64,000 bases of DNA, taken from positions 682,001 through 746,000 of the forward strand of contig JABMLP010000001.1 of the NCBI GenBank assembly GCA_013176395.1. The letters run 5' to 3'. Position numbers and translations under genes: made by a program. Shown here piece by piece: positions 52,287-64,000 of this stretch (position 1 is the first letter of the stretch; each line of letters opens with the position of its first letter). This stretch comes from Venturia oleaginea. Lineage: Eukaryota > Ascomycota > Dothideomycetes > Venturiales > Venturiaceae. The notes below the pieces were generated by a model. The model ran no database searches and had not been told where the DNA came from. It was given only the letters and a program-made list of their open reading frames with translations.

Positions 52287-54950
52287 TCAACTACCCGTAT
52301 CGATCTTTAAAACAGTATCCTGACTTGCTACTTTTGTCCACGCGCCATCTTTTCCACTCTCTTCACTGTCCTCCTGAATCTTCTCATGTAACAACAACTC
52401 CTTCTTGACCGGTGCTGCAAAGTCTTTATTCTCTGTCGCCGTTGATGCAGCTGCGGAGTCCAGCGTCGAAGCCGCAGGCTTGATAGGCATTGCTTTCTTG
52501 CCAAAGGCTTTGCTCCCACCGGGTCCAGTGGACTTATCTTTGGGGTCTTTGAGACCATTAGCCGTGGCGAAGTCTTTCCATTTCCTCCAGCCGTCGAAGT
52601 CGATAAGCGCTTGCATGCATCCCCATTCCTTGACTTTGCGTTCGAACCAGACGAAATTTACTGGCTACGAGATTGTTAGCTTTGCTTGTCTAGATTCGAT
52701 AGCGTGATGGCTTCATCAATTCAGTGTCCTTCCGTCTTCCGAAAATGACGATATCGTCTTTCATGATAAGCCCAGCTTATCTGAGATGGATGACGAAAAA
52801 TTTCTGGCGAAATCCTTCATCAACGTCGCCAAAATTTATCAATATCGAGTAGATGTTAAAAGCAGTTCGGTGGTATTTCAAGCGACAATGAATTGCTGAG
52901 GCTGCCGTGCGTGATAGAGTTCTCTTACCTTGGTCAAAAAATCATTGCAACCAGCTGCAAGCGCTTCATGACGATCAGACTGTAGATTAGAGGCTGTTAA
53001 AGCGACAATAATGACCGGACTTTTGAACAATCGGTCCGCAGATTCACCAAGACCATCCTCCTCTTTCACTTCAGCCAAAGACCCTTCCTCGACCTCAGGA
53101 CTCGAAGTACTTGCGGAGCTGAAGACTCCGATATTGTTGACTCTTTCTAACCTCCGAATCTCTTTCGTAGCCTCCAGTCCACTCATAATTGGCAGTTGAA
53201 TATCCATCAGCACAAGATGGAATCCACCCTGTCTCCATTTATCCACAGCCTCTCGTCCATTCACGGCTGTTTGCCACCGTACTCCCAATCTTCGTACAAA
53301 TTGTTCAAGCAGTCGCATATTGATCATGTTATCCTCGACAATCAGGACGTTGATTGGAGGAACAGATGTATCCAATAACGCAGCCAGTGCAGGCGGTAGA
53401 GTTGGTCCATTGGTCTCAGGTGCAGTCTGCTTCTGCCTTGTTTTACTCCTTTTGGCTGCTGGTCTCGGACTCGCAACTCTCGGTGTGGTTGGACCCGAAC
53501 CAGCAACCTTTGCCGGTATTGTGATACTGCGCTCTTGTTCAGGGATAGGGATAGGTGGAGTAGGTAGGGCGGCAAAAGCGGGTTGCAACGCTATTGTTGG
53601 ATGTTTCTCATTCGACGCAGTGGAGTCAAGGCGTGGGCGGTTTGCGCGGCTAGAAGCTGAAGATGTAAGCGTGGTGGGGGAGGAAGTATTGTGTCTGGGG
53701 TGGTTCGGACGGGTATGCTTGCTGCTCAGATGTGTGCGAGTGCTTCTGCCTCCCGGTGATGGCAGAGCAGGCACTTGCCCTGTGGCCAAAACTGACATTG
53801 CTCTGTCGTGAGCATTATGTGCCTGCCGGCCATGGGATTCGTGGGAGGTATTCGTGAGGAGAGGGGACGGCTGTCCGAGGAGGTTTGGAGGAGGCATTGG
53901 AGGAAAGTAGTCATTGCCGCTTTCGTGCGGCCGCAGATCGTCTGGTTGGTGATAGTACAACTCTCGCACGCCGCGAGGAGAATGACGAGGGGTTCTTTTC
54001 GGAGGAATGTCCAAGATAAGAGCTTCATCGATGGATTGTCCTCCGGGGAAATGAACATCGATTGTCCTGCACATGGATTCGTCGGGGCTCAATATTCGCT
54101 CCCCTAACTGACCCCTCGTCGTTATCCGTATGGTGACATCGGGCGCGTCGTAATGCCTTCCAATTGAGTTTGCGTACTTGCGCAGTATAGCGTCTTTTGC
54201 ATCGTCGACGAGATCATCTTCAAGTATTAGGACTATTGTCGCGGCAGCGCCAGGTCTTTTGACCCATACTTTGCGATGCAACATGCTCGAATTGACACTA
54301 TTCAGGAGTGTACTGCTGCCTGCTGCGGATGGCTGTCGATGAGACGGAAGCTCGTGGGTGTTGATTGGATTGTCCTCGTAGACCGATGTTACTACGGTTC
54401 CAATTGCTGATCCGGCGAGAGGAGAGGGCTTTCTTTCGCTGGAACCTCCTGTACTTGTCGAGTATCTATTTGCTTCGATAAGCGATGGGATTTCCTCGTC
54501 CTGCTCTTCTGGTATACGTGTGTGAAGCAGACTCTTAATCTGTACCGGTGGAGAGCCCGGCGTAGGTTCTTGGATCGTGACCTCAGGCAGGACGTCCTTG
54601 CATGTCTCGGGAATGGAGACGATGCTGTTTTGCAGAGTACGCGTATGTTCGCCAGACTTGAAGCTCTCGGGCCGATGGTTGTCAATCTCCCGTGGATCCT
54701 GTCGATCGAGGGATTTCTCGGCGGCGACGTGACAGAGGCCTGTCTGTCTCAAACTGGACGCCGAACGGTGAGCTTTTGGAGCTCTCTGTCGTGCTGGAGT
54801 TGATGTAGGTGAACGCTCCTGGTCATGATCGACAGCCGCAGTGGCTGAGGATGGAGACGATTCTTTGGTACTCGCGGGGCTCAAATGGTCGACGACCGAG
54901 CTCGCGCGGCGAAAGAGTTTCGTCCGCAGACGACTTCTAATATCGCTCAT
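52287..54950 (-). CDS. SSK1: Ssk1-type response regulator of the HOG pathway
   Basis: Cytosolic receiver protein at the end of the Sln1-Ypd1 phosphorelay; unphosphorylated Ssk1 activates Ssk2-type MAPKKK and so the Hog1/SakA osmotic and oxidative stress pathway. Coding strand: exon 54950..52929, intron 52928..52665 (264 nt), exon 52664..52287, giving 799 aa. The start is set at MSDIRSRLRTKLFRRASS, the conserved N-terminus. A long disordered region precedes the receiver domain: NVLIVEDN (acidic pocket, about 536-540), LVLMDIQLPIMSG (phospho-acceptor Asp about 583), LTASN and FLTK|PVNFVWFERK (invariant Lys just before the intron), with the family tail WGCMQALIDFDGWRKW. An acidic loop of about 45 residues inside the receiver is typical of fungal Ssk1. 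The long intron is exceptional here and contains a dispersed repeat copy. Confidence 0.93.
52799..52850 (+). repeat. dispersed short repeat, copy G, inside SSK1 intron
   Basis: AATTTCTGGCGAAATCC on the left, CCAAAATTTATCAATATCGA on the right. It lies inside the 264-nt intron of SSK1, antisense to the gene. Confidence 0.65.
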
Positions 54951-57246
54951 GTCTCTGCATCGTGCGAGGAATCGCTGTGCAGCAGCAACGACAGCCGACT
55001 GCTTGGACGAGGATGGGTTCGAACGAGGTTTATTAGTCGGGGCGTGAGAAGCCGTGGTGCTGGAGCTGGAGCTACCACCCTGTGGCGCCAACGATTATGG
55101 AAAGGAGCGGCGCGAATCGAGATGCAGCCGATGGTACACGAAGTCCAAACGATGAAAAGTCTCTCAACTTCTGATCAATGTTGGTAGATTTCTGGCAAAT
55201 CTGAGAGTGAAGTTTTCCACAAATTTATCAATATCGATCTCTAGTTATGGTCTTGAACGATAACAGGGTGTCGTGGAACGGCAGCGAATGAACGGAACCT
55301 CTGTGATGAAAGAAGAAGTAGTGTTTGAAGTGCTAATAATGATATTCTAGAAGGCAGGCTGAATGTTATTCTCAAAGGCAAGCCGAATGATATCAAGATG
55401 TGTGGTGTCAAAGAAGCTTTCCCCAAGAGACAGAGGACAAGGTATGCTTCTCCTCGTTCTCACTCACCCGGAAATGGGCTCTAGATTACCAGCATCACAA
55501 GGAAGGTGGCCATTTTCGTCAGTGACCCGGTGCTAATTGGAGGAGGCTCGCAACTACAGAACGCATCATCCCCGCTCGTAGTGCTAACAAGCCAAGCCGC
55601 ATATTTAAAATGACAACTCACCACCCAACAAGCTCCCTCCATGCTACTCCTAAAGTTAAACTCACTTACTTACTGTCGGAATGTCCTACGTCAATGGGAA
55701 CTTGATGGCCATCCATCATCAGAGCCACATTCGCATACGACTGAAGCACTGAAGCACGGAATACACATGCATTGCCATCGTCGATGGAGAAATGCCGTCC
55801 AAAAACTTGAAAAGCTTTCATTTTTCTTGCGACCCCACCAACGTCCATCAACACCCGACAGCCTCATTGGCAAAGTTTCCAAGTCATCGACTACTCGAAG
55901 GAACAGAAGGATGTCGCAAGCTCAACACAATTCTGTTTGAGTCGAAACATCGTTCCAACGCACCGCAACGTCCCGGTTCCCCTCCCAAGGCCTAACTTTG
56001 AGCTTCTGGGATCGAGTTCGGGGCTATCCTCTCTCCCTTCTCGGGCATCGGGCACCACTTGAAAGGCTTTATGAAGTTAGAATTCCAACGGTTGTAGGGG
56101 ATTGGGTGGGGGTGGCCACCGGGTGGGCCGCAGAATAAAACCAGACCAGGCCTACCTCTTCCCCTCAAAAATTACACCCAAGGATCAAGAGCTGGTAAGA
56201 GGAAGAGGTAAAAAGAGCGACCAGCTATGGATTGCTCCTAGACAGGCCACTTAAAGACCCCTAAAAGTTGTATGGTAGGGCCCTAGAATAAAGCCTAAAG
56301 TTTCGCGGGTTCCCCTCAATTTGAAGCCCAGTCTATGCCTAGACGCTTATTGGCTGAAACAATTATACGTCAGGCCAAGAAGTCAAGCCACACCATATCA
56401 AAATCTCAACTACTGTGCTGCATCGTCGCGTCGAAATGTTGCAGCCGAAATTGGTTCGATGGGGTGTGGCTTGACTCTTAGCGTATGGCACAAACTTTAT
56501 TTTAGCCAATCAGAGGTGGTCGGCCCAGCAGCAATTTACGTAGAAGGGCCGTTCTGGCCGGCTTCAAATTTGGAGTGAACGGCTCGTTGAAAAGCTAATC
56601 GATGAAGAAATCACAGACACTATTTCTTACAAGGGCCATACATCTTCTCAGTCACGACTAGAATCCGCAACACCGTTCCTGCTCCAGATGGCCATGGATC
56701 ATGAACCCAGCAATCCCATGTCTAAAAGTTCACTTTGACAGGTCGATACGGTCCCGATCAGACCTGTCAAGACTCAAGGGAGTACCTAATTCAACCTCCT
56801 ATACGCAGATCTACATCCACAGAGCAACAGGGCGAAACATAAATCATTACTATTCCCAACCATAACCTCGATACAATGCGAGCCACGGACGACCCACAAA
56901 CTCCTCCCAATACAACAACCGCAATGCGCAAAACGTCCAGGTATCACGCATCCCCCCCAAAACCAAATTCATATAAACGCCTCGCTCCTAATACTAGCAC
57001 CACCTACACTCCCCGCCCCATTAAAGCCCGCCGCACCAAACGGTTTCCCTAACCATGCCCACTCCACAATTTCATCTATTAAACAATCGTTCGTGGCGTC
57101 GCGGCCAGCCCCCTCATCAACATCCTCCAACAATTCCTCATCAATGACATCCTCAACCATGGCCCCTTTCACGTTGCCCAGCGGGAGGTGTTTAGCAGAA
57201 AAAGCCGCTCCTCCTGCAACTGGACTACTACCAACCGCGACGGCCC
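54951..57246. other. intergenic between SSK1 and myosin
   Basis: Contains the SSK1 promoter and dispersed repeat copy H (55188-55243). The open reading upstream of 54950 up to 55091 is in frame with SSK1 but lacks an ATG. The minus-strand frame 56969-57172 (acidic, 67 codons) lies just past the myosin stop in another frame and could not be joined to it. Confidence 0.45.
55188..55243 (+). repeat. dispersed short repeat, copy H
   Basis: GATTTCTGGCAAATCTG on the left, CACAAATTTATCAATATCGA then TCTCTAG on the right. It is preceded by GATCAATG, as in copy F, and lies about 240 bp upstream of the SSK1 start codon. Confidence 0.65.
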
Positions 57247-60200
57247 CTACAAAAAACGCGGATTTCCACTGACTCGTCTCAACTGTTTGCCATGTGGAAG
57301 TGCCATACTCGCACTAGGACCTACTCCCTTTTCTTTATTAGTTGTTTCTTCCAAAAACGGTCTGTCGCTGGCGGTTGATCGAGACGGTGAAAAGCCTCGC
57401 GCAGGACTCAGACCACGTTGACTAGGGGCCGGGCTGAGAGCAGCGTGTCGACCTCGCAAAGAACCAGACTGCGATCCGCTCTCAAGAAATTTCCTAGGTG
57501 GCTCCAGTCCATCTCTAGCAGAGCCCTTTTCAAAGCGAAGTGATTTCCATCCTTCCAACTCGCGCTCCAGTCGAAGCTTTTGTTCACGCTCTTCGCGAAG
57601 TTCACGCTCGGCTCGCTTTGCAGCAAGCTGGTTGCCAGAATCTGAAGTTTGAAGTTCATCTATCGTGGAGAGGAGGTTCGAGATCTTGTCGCGGGCTTTG
57701 TTGAGATCCTCCGCCAAGGATGTATTTTGCTTTTCGCGACGCTGAATCTGGGACTCTAGGTCTTTGACAGTACGATCGATGGTGCGGATGCTGCGAGCTT
57801 CGGTCGATCGTTGTGTCTCTTGGCTGTCGAGACTTTTCTCAAGCTGTATGTGATGTTAGTCTATCGTTGTCTCATTACGAGAATTTTTCAAATCATACCT
57901 CGCTAATTCGTTCGTTCAAGAAACGGATGTCTGTGCTACCGCTTGAATATCCCTTAGTCTCCAGATCCACCAGTCTCAACTGTAGATCCTTGACAGCCTT
58001 CTCGAGAGCAGCCTTCTCCTTGTGAAGCATGACATTGTTTTCGCGCTCACTTTGAATGTCTCTCTGCGTCTCTTGTGCCAACGCTTCGGCACGTCTCATT
58101 TTGCCCACAGCAGCCGAGACGATATCCTCTTGCTGTGCGAGGCTAGCCTTGAGTTCGAGCAGGTCGCGATCTATGGTAGCAGCGTTGCGCATAGCAGGTG
58201 ATTCGCCACGCATTAGGTCTTCCAGTCGTTCAGCGGTCTCAGCGAGACGCGACTCGAGCGTTTTCTTCTCACGAAGGATAGCTTCCCTTTCAGAAGCGAT
58301 TTCATCGACATTGCTACGGAGGCCACGGACCTGGCTCAGCAGACTGACAATCTTACTCTGAGCCTCGTTGTGAGCTGACACCGCCTCATCTCGGGACGAG
58401 CTAAGTTCCTGAAGCATGACGTCCAGGCGACCTTTCTCCTTAGCCCATGTCGACGAGTTGAGCACTTCGTCATCCCACTTGGACCGGAGCTCTTCGATTT
58501 CATCCCGAAGACGACCGTTCTCCTCCCGGTGGTACACAACGTTCTCACGTTCGATTTCCAACTCGTTGGACAAAGTGGCAAGTTCGGATTGATACTTCTT
58601 GCGTGTTTGCTCGAAAGAGGTCTCCTTATCCTCAATGTCGAAAGCTCTCTGAGATCTGTAGTCCTCGAGTTCATTCTGGAGTCGCTTCTTGGCCTGCAAC
58701 GCTCCTTCAAGATCAGCCGAGAGATCCTCGATACGCTCCTCGTATTGTTGAGTCTGGCGTGAAAGATCCTCAATCTGAGCATCAGTTTGCTTGCGCTCAG
58801 CCATGATGGTCGCGCAGGTTTCTTCCGTCTCTCTTGCCTGTGTCTTGGCGAATTGCTCTGCACGAGATGCTCGAAGAACGGAAATCTCTGCTTGTTCAAG
58901 TTTGCCAAAGTATTCATCTGCGCGAGCTTTGTAGATGCTCAGACTCGAGGTGAGGTCTTCAACACGAGAGGTTTCACTATCGAGACGGACTTGCATGTCG
59001 GCGAATTCTTGTAGCAGTTGACCGTGGTTGCCTGATTCTTGCTCACGCTCATACTGGAGATCAGCAAGCTCAGACTGGGCATCGCGAAGTTCGACTTCGA
59101 TGTTAGCCTTGAGTTGTCTCAGGTCGTCAAAAGCGGTCTTTGCATCAGCGAGCTCAATGATTGCATTATTGTGTGCTTGTGCAAGAGATTTACGACCCTG
59201 TTCCTGCGAGTTGATGAGGTCGAATAGCTCCTCGTGTGACTTGGTCTGGACCTCCTGAAGTGAAAGCTGGCCAGTCCATAAGCTCGATTCCAAGGCGGAT
59301 ACTTTTCTGGAGGAATCGTCCAATCTGTCTTGGAGACGGTAATTTTCGCGTTCCAATTTTTGCACCCTGCGCAAGGATGGGCTCTCTTCTTGCCAGTCAG
59401 CCTTCGTGGGTGATCGTTCGATCTGGTTCTGGAGATGTCGATTCCGCATTTCGGACATCTGCAATTGGTTCTGAATAAGCTCAAGTTCAGCGGCCATATC
59501 CATGCGGTTATTGTAGGATATAGTGTCAACTGTTCGGTCCGAGCGGGCAGAGTCATTTGTTGCATTACTAATATGGCGCTGAGCTGTTGGAGTTGTAGGT
59601 TTGCTGGTTGGCGGAAAGTGCTTTCTATTTTCAAAGTCCTTTCGAAACTGCACAGGTGATTGTCTCGCGTTGACTTGACTGCTGTTCATCTCCTCAAGCA
59701 ATGCTCTCTTGGAGTCTGCATGTCGTGCATCGAGATACGCGAGATCACCACCATGTCTGTTCCTCGCGTCCTCAAGCTGAGCCTCCATCTGCATGCATCT
59801 CTCATTTGCCACTCTCAATGCTTGCTGAGCAAACTCCAATCGCTGTGCCAGATCGACCGCTTTGTGGATGTCGGGCTTGGCTGCATCGAAGGTAATGGCG
59901 ACGTCGGACGCATTGGGGTCGAACACTTTCCGAAGCAAGATAAGTTGGCCGCGGCATTCTTCCAGCTCTTTGTTGGTTTCGTCGAGGGAGGCCTGAATGG
60001 CTCGAGAATTCGTTTGAGCTTGCGTCTTGAGCTGTCTCTCAGTTTCCAGCTTCCTATTGGCTTCAGCGAGCTGTAGATTCACGGTAGAGGAGAGCTTTTC
60101 GGCGTTACGGCTGGCTTTGTGTTCTCGGTTCACCTCATGGGTGAGATCCTCGAGACTCAATGAGAGCTTCTCCTTTTGCTTCTCGAGAGAAGTGACCTGG

Positions 60201-63200
60201 AGTTGCAGATCCCCAGCCTGCCGTGAAAGCTTTTTGTTGTCTTCTTCCACTTTTGCTTTCTCGGCCGTGAGCTGATTCACGCGAACCCGTTGATTGTCAC
60301 CGGCGCGGGAGTTGGAACGTGCAATGTCCAGATTCTTCTGCTGAACTTTGTTGAGAAGAGCTCGATTGTCATTTTCAGAAGCAGCCAGGCGGCTCTTGAC
60401 AGTGACCAGCTCTCGCTCGAGTCGTTCCTTGTCCTGGTCATTGCGTTGTCTGAAGTTGTCTGAGTCTGCTAGCATATCTGTCAAGCTTTGTACTTGATCA
60501 AAAAGCTTATCATGATCTTCGCTGATCTCAGCCAGCTGCTTGTTTTTGGTGTCGAGCTCTCGCCTCATGGCCGCTTGCCGGTCGTTGGCAGCCCGAGACG
60601 CAGTCCTCTCTGCTGCACTCTGAGCCTCCAGCTTTTCTTCTTGAAGAGTTAGGAATTTCTCGCGAAGTGTTCGAAGCTCGTTCTGGTAATCCTTACGCTC
60701 CTTCTCCGCTGTGGCACGCGCTTCAGTCGCTCGACGGAGTACGTCTTGTTGGACATACATTTCCTTTTCAATTGTGATCTTCGCGTCGTTGAGAGAATCG
60801 AATTCTGACTTGAGGTTCTTGTACTTGTGATCACTGAGCATTTCCACATCGTCCCGTGATTGTCGTTCTCGACTGAGATCCGTTTGGACTTGCACCAGTT
60901 CAGTTCGTAATTCGTCGACCTGCTGTTCGAGGATCTTACGGCTTTGGTCGTCTGTGATGCGATCTTCCAGGGCACGCTTCGCATTAGCAGCATCTTTTTC
61001 TAGTTGGGCTTTTTGCATTCGCAGGGTCTCCGCCTCTGCCTGCGCGTCTCGAAGGCGTCTTTGGATCCCTTCATGCTTGTTCGTCAGACTTCGCTTCTCG
61101 TCTTCAAACACTTTGCGTTGAGATTCGAAGTTGCGAAGCTCAGATTTCAAAACCGCCATCTCACTGTCCTTGCGACGAATAAGATCTTCGAAACTGGTCG
61201 AAGTGGAAGACAAATCTGCCATCTGTTGTCGAACTTGACGATTCTCGTCGAACAGATCCTTGATCTGCTTCCTCGATACTATGAGCTCCTTAGTCTGTGC
61301 CGCAAGTTGGATGTCAAGATCTTGATCATTCTTCAGTAATTTGGCCTCGAGATCCTGCAGCTTGCGGTCCTTGAGGGAGAGCTGGCTCTGAAGCATCCTC
61401 ACTTCCTGATCCAGGCGCTCTTCAAGCTCTGAGCGTCGCGACTGAGCGTTTTCCAGGTTCAAAAGTTCATTGTCTAGCTCCGCGATACGTGAAGAGAGGT
61501 CTTGCTTTTCTGTCTCAAGCTTACTGATGATCTCTCCCGCTTGCTCAAGTTCTTTTCGCCAGGATTCTGCCTCGTCCTCGACTTGTTTCTTTGCGTCCAA
61601 TAGTGCATCAAGTTGATCTTCAAGCCTTTCCTGGTCGTCGATCGCACCTGCGAGCTTGTCGGAAAGCTCAGCCTCTCGCAATTGAAGGCGTTTGAAGATC
61701 TCGTCTTTGTCCAAGGCTAGAGCTCGTTCACTTTCAAGCGTATGTTGAATGCGCTGCATTTCGTTCTCGGTCCTTCGGCGTTCATCGTCAAGTCGCTGTT
61801 TATTGGCCATCTCCACCTGCACTTTCTCTTCGAGCTTAGAGATCATTTCATCGCGCCGTTTGACTTCGGCTGCTTGACGAGTCGCACCAAGTAATGGTTT
61901 CATTCGCACAAAAAGCTTCCACCAAGGGTTTGCCTGAAGGTCTAGGTAGACTTGGAAATTCCGTTGAATGATGCGAGTAGCTTCCGCGCGGTAAAGCTTT
62001 TTGTTTGCTAATCGTCTTTGCACAAATCCACGAGCAACGGATTGGAATCGAGCCATGATCTCACCAATGAGTTTGTCACGCCGTTCTTCCAGCTCTGCCA
62101 ACACTCCGGCACGGAAAAAGACCTTGGTAATACCAACGCGATAGTATGACCGATCCATGTTCAACTTCTCCAACATGAGCTTAGCAGCGACTTGACCTTC
62201 GAGATAGGTCTTGGGCATGTCGGCACAAAGGACTTCATATCGCTGGCGAAATTCTGCAAATGGAAGACGATTGGGAAATCCAGTCCTAGCGATTCGAATA
62301 CCTTCCAAAACACCATTGCATCTCAACTGATCTAGGACGAGAGCGGCGTTGAATTGCTTGGGCTTCTTTTTGTGATTTGGAAGGATACACCGCACGAAAT
62401 GAGGATGCGTGGAATGAAGCTGGCCCATGAGCGTTGAGAGCTGCTCTTTGTGGCGCTGCGCGACAGTCCGGAATAGACCCTTCTTCACTCTGCTCCGGGT
62501 ACCGCTGTCCTCATCCTGCTCTGCGCAGTCGGTGAACAAGTGTGCTACATGTTTATCCGTAGATGATGCAAGTAGTCGAGTGATGTTATCTGGAAGAGGA
62601 TCTTTGTTCTTTTCCAGCCAGTCTTCAGTCGAGTATTCGACTTCAGCGGCGTAATGAGTCAAAATAAATCCTTTAGCCATCAAGGATCGCTTGTATTTTG
62701 GCGTTTTGCGGTCCCACAAGGAATTCAATTTATCGGTGAAGCTCGAATCGGTCGCTTTCGGCATCACGCAGTCCTCGTCCAGGCAAGAGAAGATACCGAT
62801 TGGGTTGGAAAGCTCAATAAGATCAATGGTGGGTTGCAAGTCCTTGCCAAAGTCGATGAATTTCCATTCGATCTGTTCCCTAGCATACTCTTCTTGCTCC
62901 AACACGAACATATGGTGGTTGAAAAATTGCTGAAGCTTTTCGTTCGTGTAATTGATACAGAGCTGTTCGAAACTGTTTGTGTCAAATATTTCGAATCCGG
63001 CAATATCAAGCACACCAATGAAGTGTGAATCGTCCAAACCCATGCCCGATCGATCGAGCTGTCGATTAATGCGGCTGACTAAGTCGCCAAAACCACGCTC
63101 ATAGATACCTTTGGCGAGGGCGTTGATGGCAAGTCTTACTTGATCTGGAGTTTGAGCCTTCTCCACCCATTCTCGACCTGCTTTGACTCGTGGATGTAAC

Positions 63201-64000
63201 AGGCTCTTGATGAATTGGTCGACAGGGATTCCGAGTAATCGACAAGCCCGCGCTGCCATTCTTTCTGCGGCAGGATTCATGGTAGCTTGATCAGCTCGCA
63301 GGCTTTCCTTGACAATAGTGATGTTGCCGAGATGAAGGACCGCAGCAATCGTGCGTAGTACGGAGGCCTGCTCCTTGTCTGAGAATCCCATGATGTGGAA
63401 GGCCTCAATCAGAGAGTTCCATTCTTCGTGGTCAGATACGCCGCTGATCGTGTCATTTCCTTGTCGAGTATACTCGAAATCCTCGATATCCATATCCGAC
63501 AGAAGAAATTCCTCCTTCATACGGCGATCCGCTCCACGCAGAAGCTGATAGAAAACGTGATAATTTCGTTCCGTCGAGTTCAGTTTGACAACTCTCGACT
63601 TCTCAAGTAAGTACCAGTCGATAAAAGCACCAGCAATAGAACCAGTCCGGGTGAACTCGATGCGGATGAACTTGCCAAAACGGGAAGAATTGTTATTCCG
63701 GACAGTTTGAGCATTACCAAAAGCTTCCAAGATAGGATTGGCCCTTAAAATTTGTTCGGACAGGTTTGAAATATGCTTCCCTCCAGATTTTGCTGCTCTC
63801 GGGGTATCACTGGTGGCGACGGCAGCCAAATACTGGATGACTTTCTTCGTGTTCTCTGTCTTCCCGGCACCAGATTCTCCAGTTACAAGGATACTCTGAT
63901 TCTGGCCCTCCTCGACCAGATTGCGAAAGGCTTCATCGGCCATTGCGAAAACATGCGGCTTTGTGTCGTCTCGACTCCGTCCTCTATACATGTTGACATA
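57247..64000 (-). CDS. myoB: class II myosin heavy chain, N-terminus beyond window
   Basis: Two-headed actin motor of the contractile ring that drives septation; yeast Myo1 and Aspergillus MyoB are the counterparts. Coding strand in the window: exon >64000..57899, intron 57898..57844 (55 nt), exon 57843..57247, about 2230 codons. The first 100 or so residues are outside. Motor: P-loop GESGAGKTENTKK, switch I NNNSSRFGKF, switch II DIAGFEIFDTNSFEQLCINY, actin-binding LMGQLHSTHPHFVRCILPN, converter region, then two IQ-like segments (IGEIMARFQSVARGFVQRR, EATRIIQRNFQVYLDLQ) ending at NPWWKLFVRMKPLL. Nearly 1300 residues of heptad coiled coil follow, with a break of about 90 residues around SPVQFRKDFENRKHFPPTSK. 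The basic Ser/Pro-rich tail (SPAPSQRGLSPARGFSPSRS) is a likely phosphorylation target. It ends GNPRFL. Confidence 0.94.

Noticed and set aside
56969..57172. Acidic minus-strand frame just past the myosin stop, possible last myosin exon
   Set aside because: In a different frame from the myosin tail. No donor of acceptable quality precedes the stop, and the tail ending GNPRFL looks like a natural terminus.
58056..58361. Plus-strand frames antisense to the myosin coiled coil
   Set aside because: Shadow frames of a highly biased E/K/L/R-rich coding sequence. No independent evidence of expression.
1..64000. CRISPR arrays, rRNA or prokaryote-type operons
   Set aside because: None seen. The tandem repeats present are minisatellites without unique spacers, and gene structure is fungal with spliceosomal introns.

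Overview
The window is nuclear DNA of a filamentous ascomycete (Pezizomycotina). Most genes are intron-poor or carry short introns (about 50-90 nt, GTAAGT/GTATGT-like donors, TAG/CAG acceptors). The protein set is typical of moulds: a cerevisin/Alp2-type vacuolar subtilase, a PROPPIN autophagy protein, a Cdc11-type septin, a velvet-domain factor, an RTA1-like membrane protein, the HOG-pathway response regulator Ssk1 and a class II myosin with a very long coiled coil. I do not assign a class or species.

Layout: 1-7.3 kb holds the subtilase and a large intron-less Ser/Arg-rich protein. 8.34-9.74 kb is an apparently intact Tc1/mariner transposon with terminal inverted repeats. 10.4-14.2 kb is a divergent pair, PROPPIN (-) and septin (+). 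14.2-17 kb is gene-poor. 17-20.1 kb has a PQ-loop membrane protein converging on a Tyr/dual-specificity phosphatase. 20.1-31.3 kb is an accessory, gene-poor stretch. It contains a velvet-domain gene, a 529-bp inverted-repeat element, minisatellites, a broken F-box gene and a 352-bp tandem duplication block.

From 31.3 kb come an RTA1-like gene, a 160-bp MITE and a small cysteine-rich secreted-protein gene broken by one stop codon. From 35.4 to 46.4 kb lie a secreted PEBP-like protein, a membrane protein with a spermidine-synthase-like domain, a CCDC97-like protein, three poorly characterised ORFs, an Inp54-like phosphoinositide 5-phosphatase and a mitochondrial-type SDR. A SirQ/PRISE-like reductase pseudogene follows. 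Next is an unusual fusion of a fungal STAND/SesA-type N-terminal domain to a bZIP basic region, then SSK1, then the myosin heavy chain, which runs off the right end.

There is no biosynthetic operon or defence island. The housekeeping genes serve cell-surface and cytoskeletal functions (septin, myosin II), vacuole/autophagy (Alp2, PROPPIN), stress signalling (Ssk1) and lipid signalling (Inp54). The most interesting unexplained signals are four. One is a dispersed repeat of about 55-75 bp that sits in intergenic DNA and inside two enlarged introns. The second is a recurrent switch from C-rich to G-rich coding strand near gene 3' ends. The third is the SesA-like/bZIP fusion. The fourth is the decayed secreted-protein gene next to a MITE. 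Splice models were read by eye from frame continuity and splice-site words; no search or prediction program was run.
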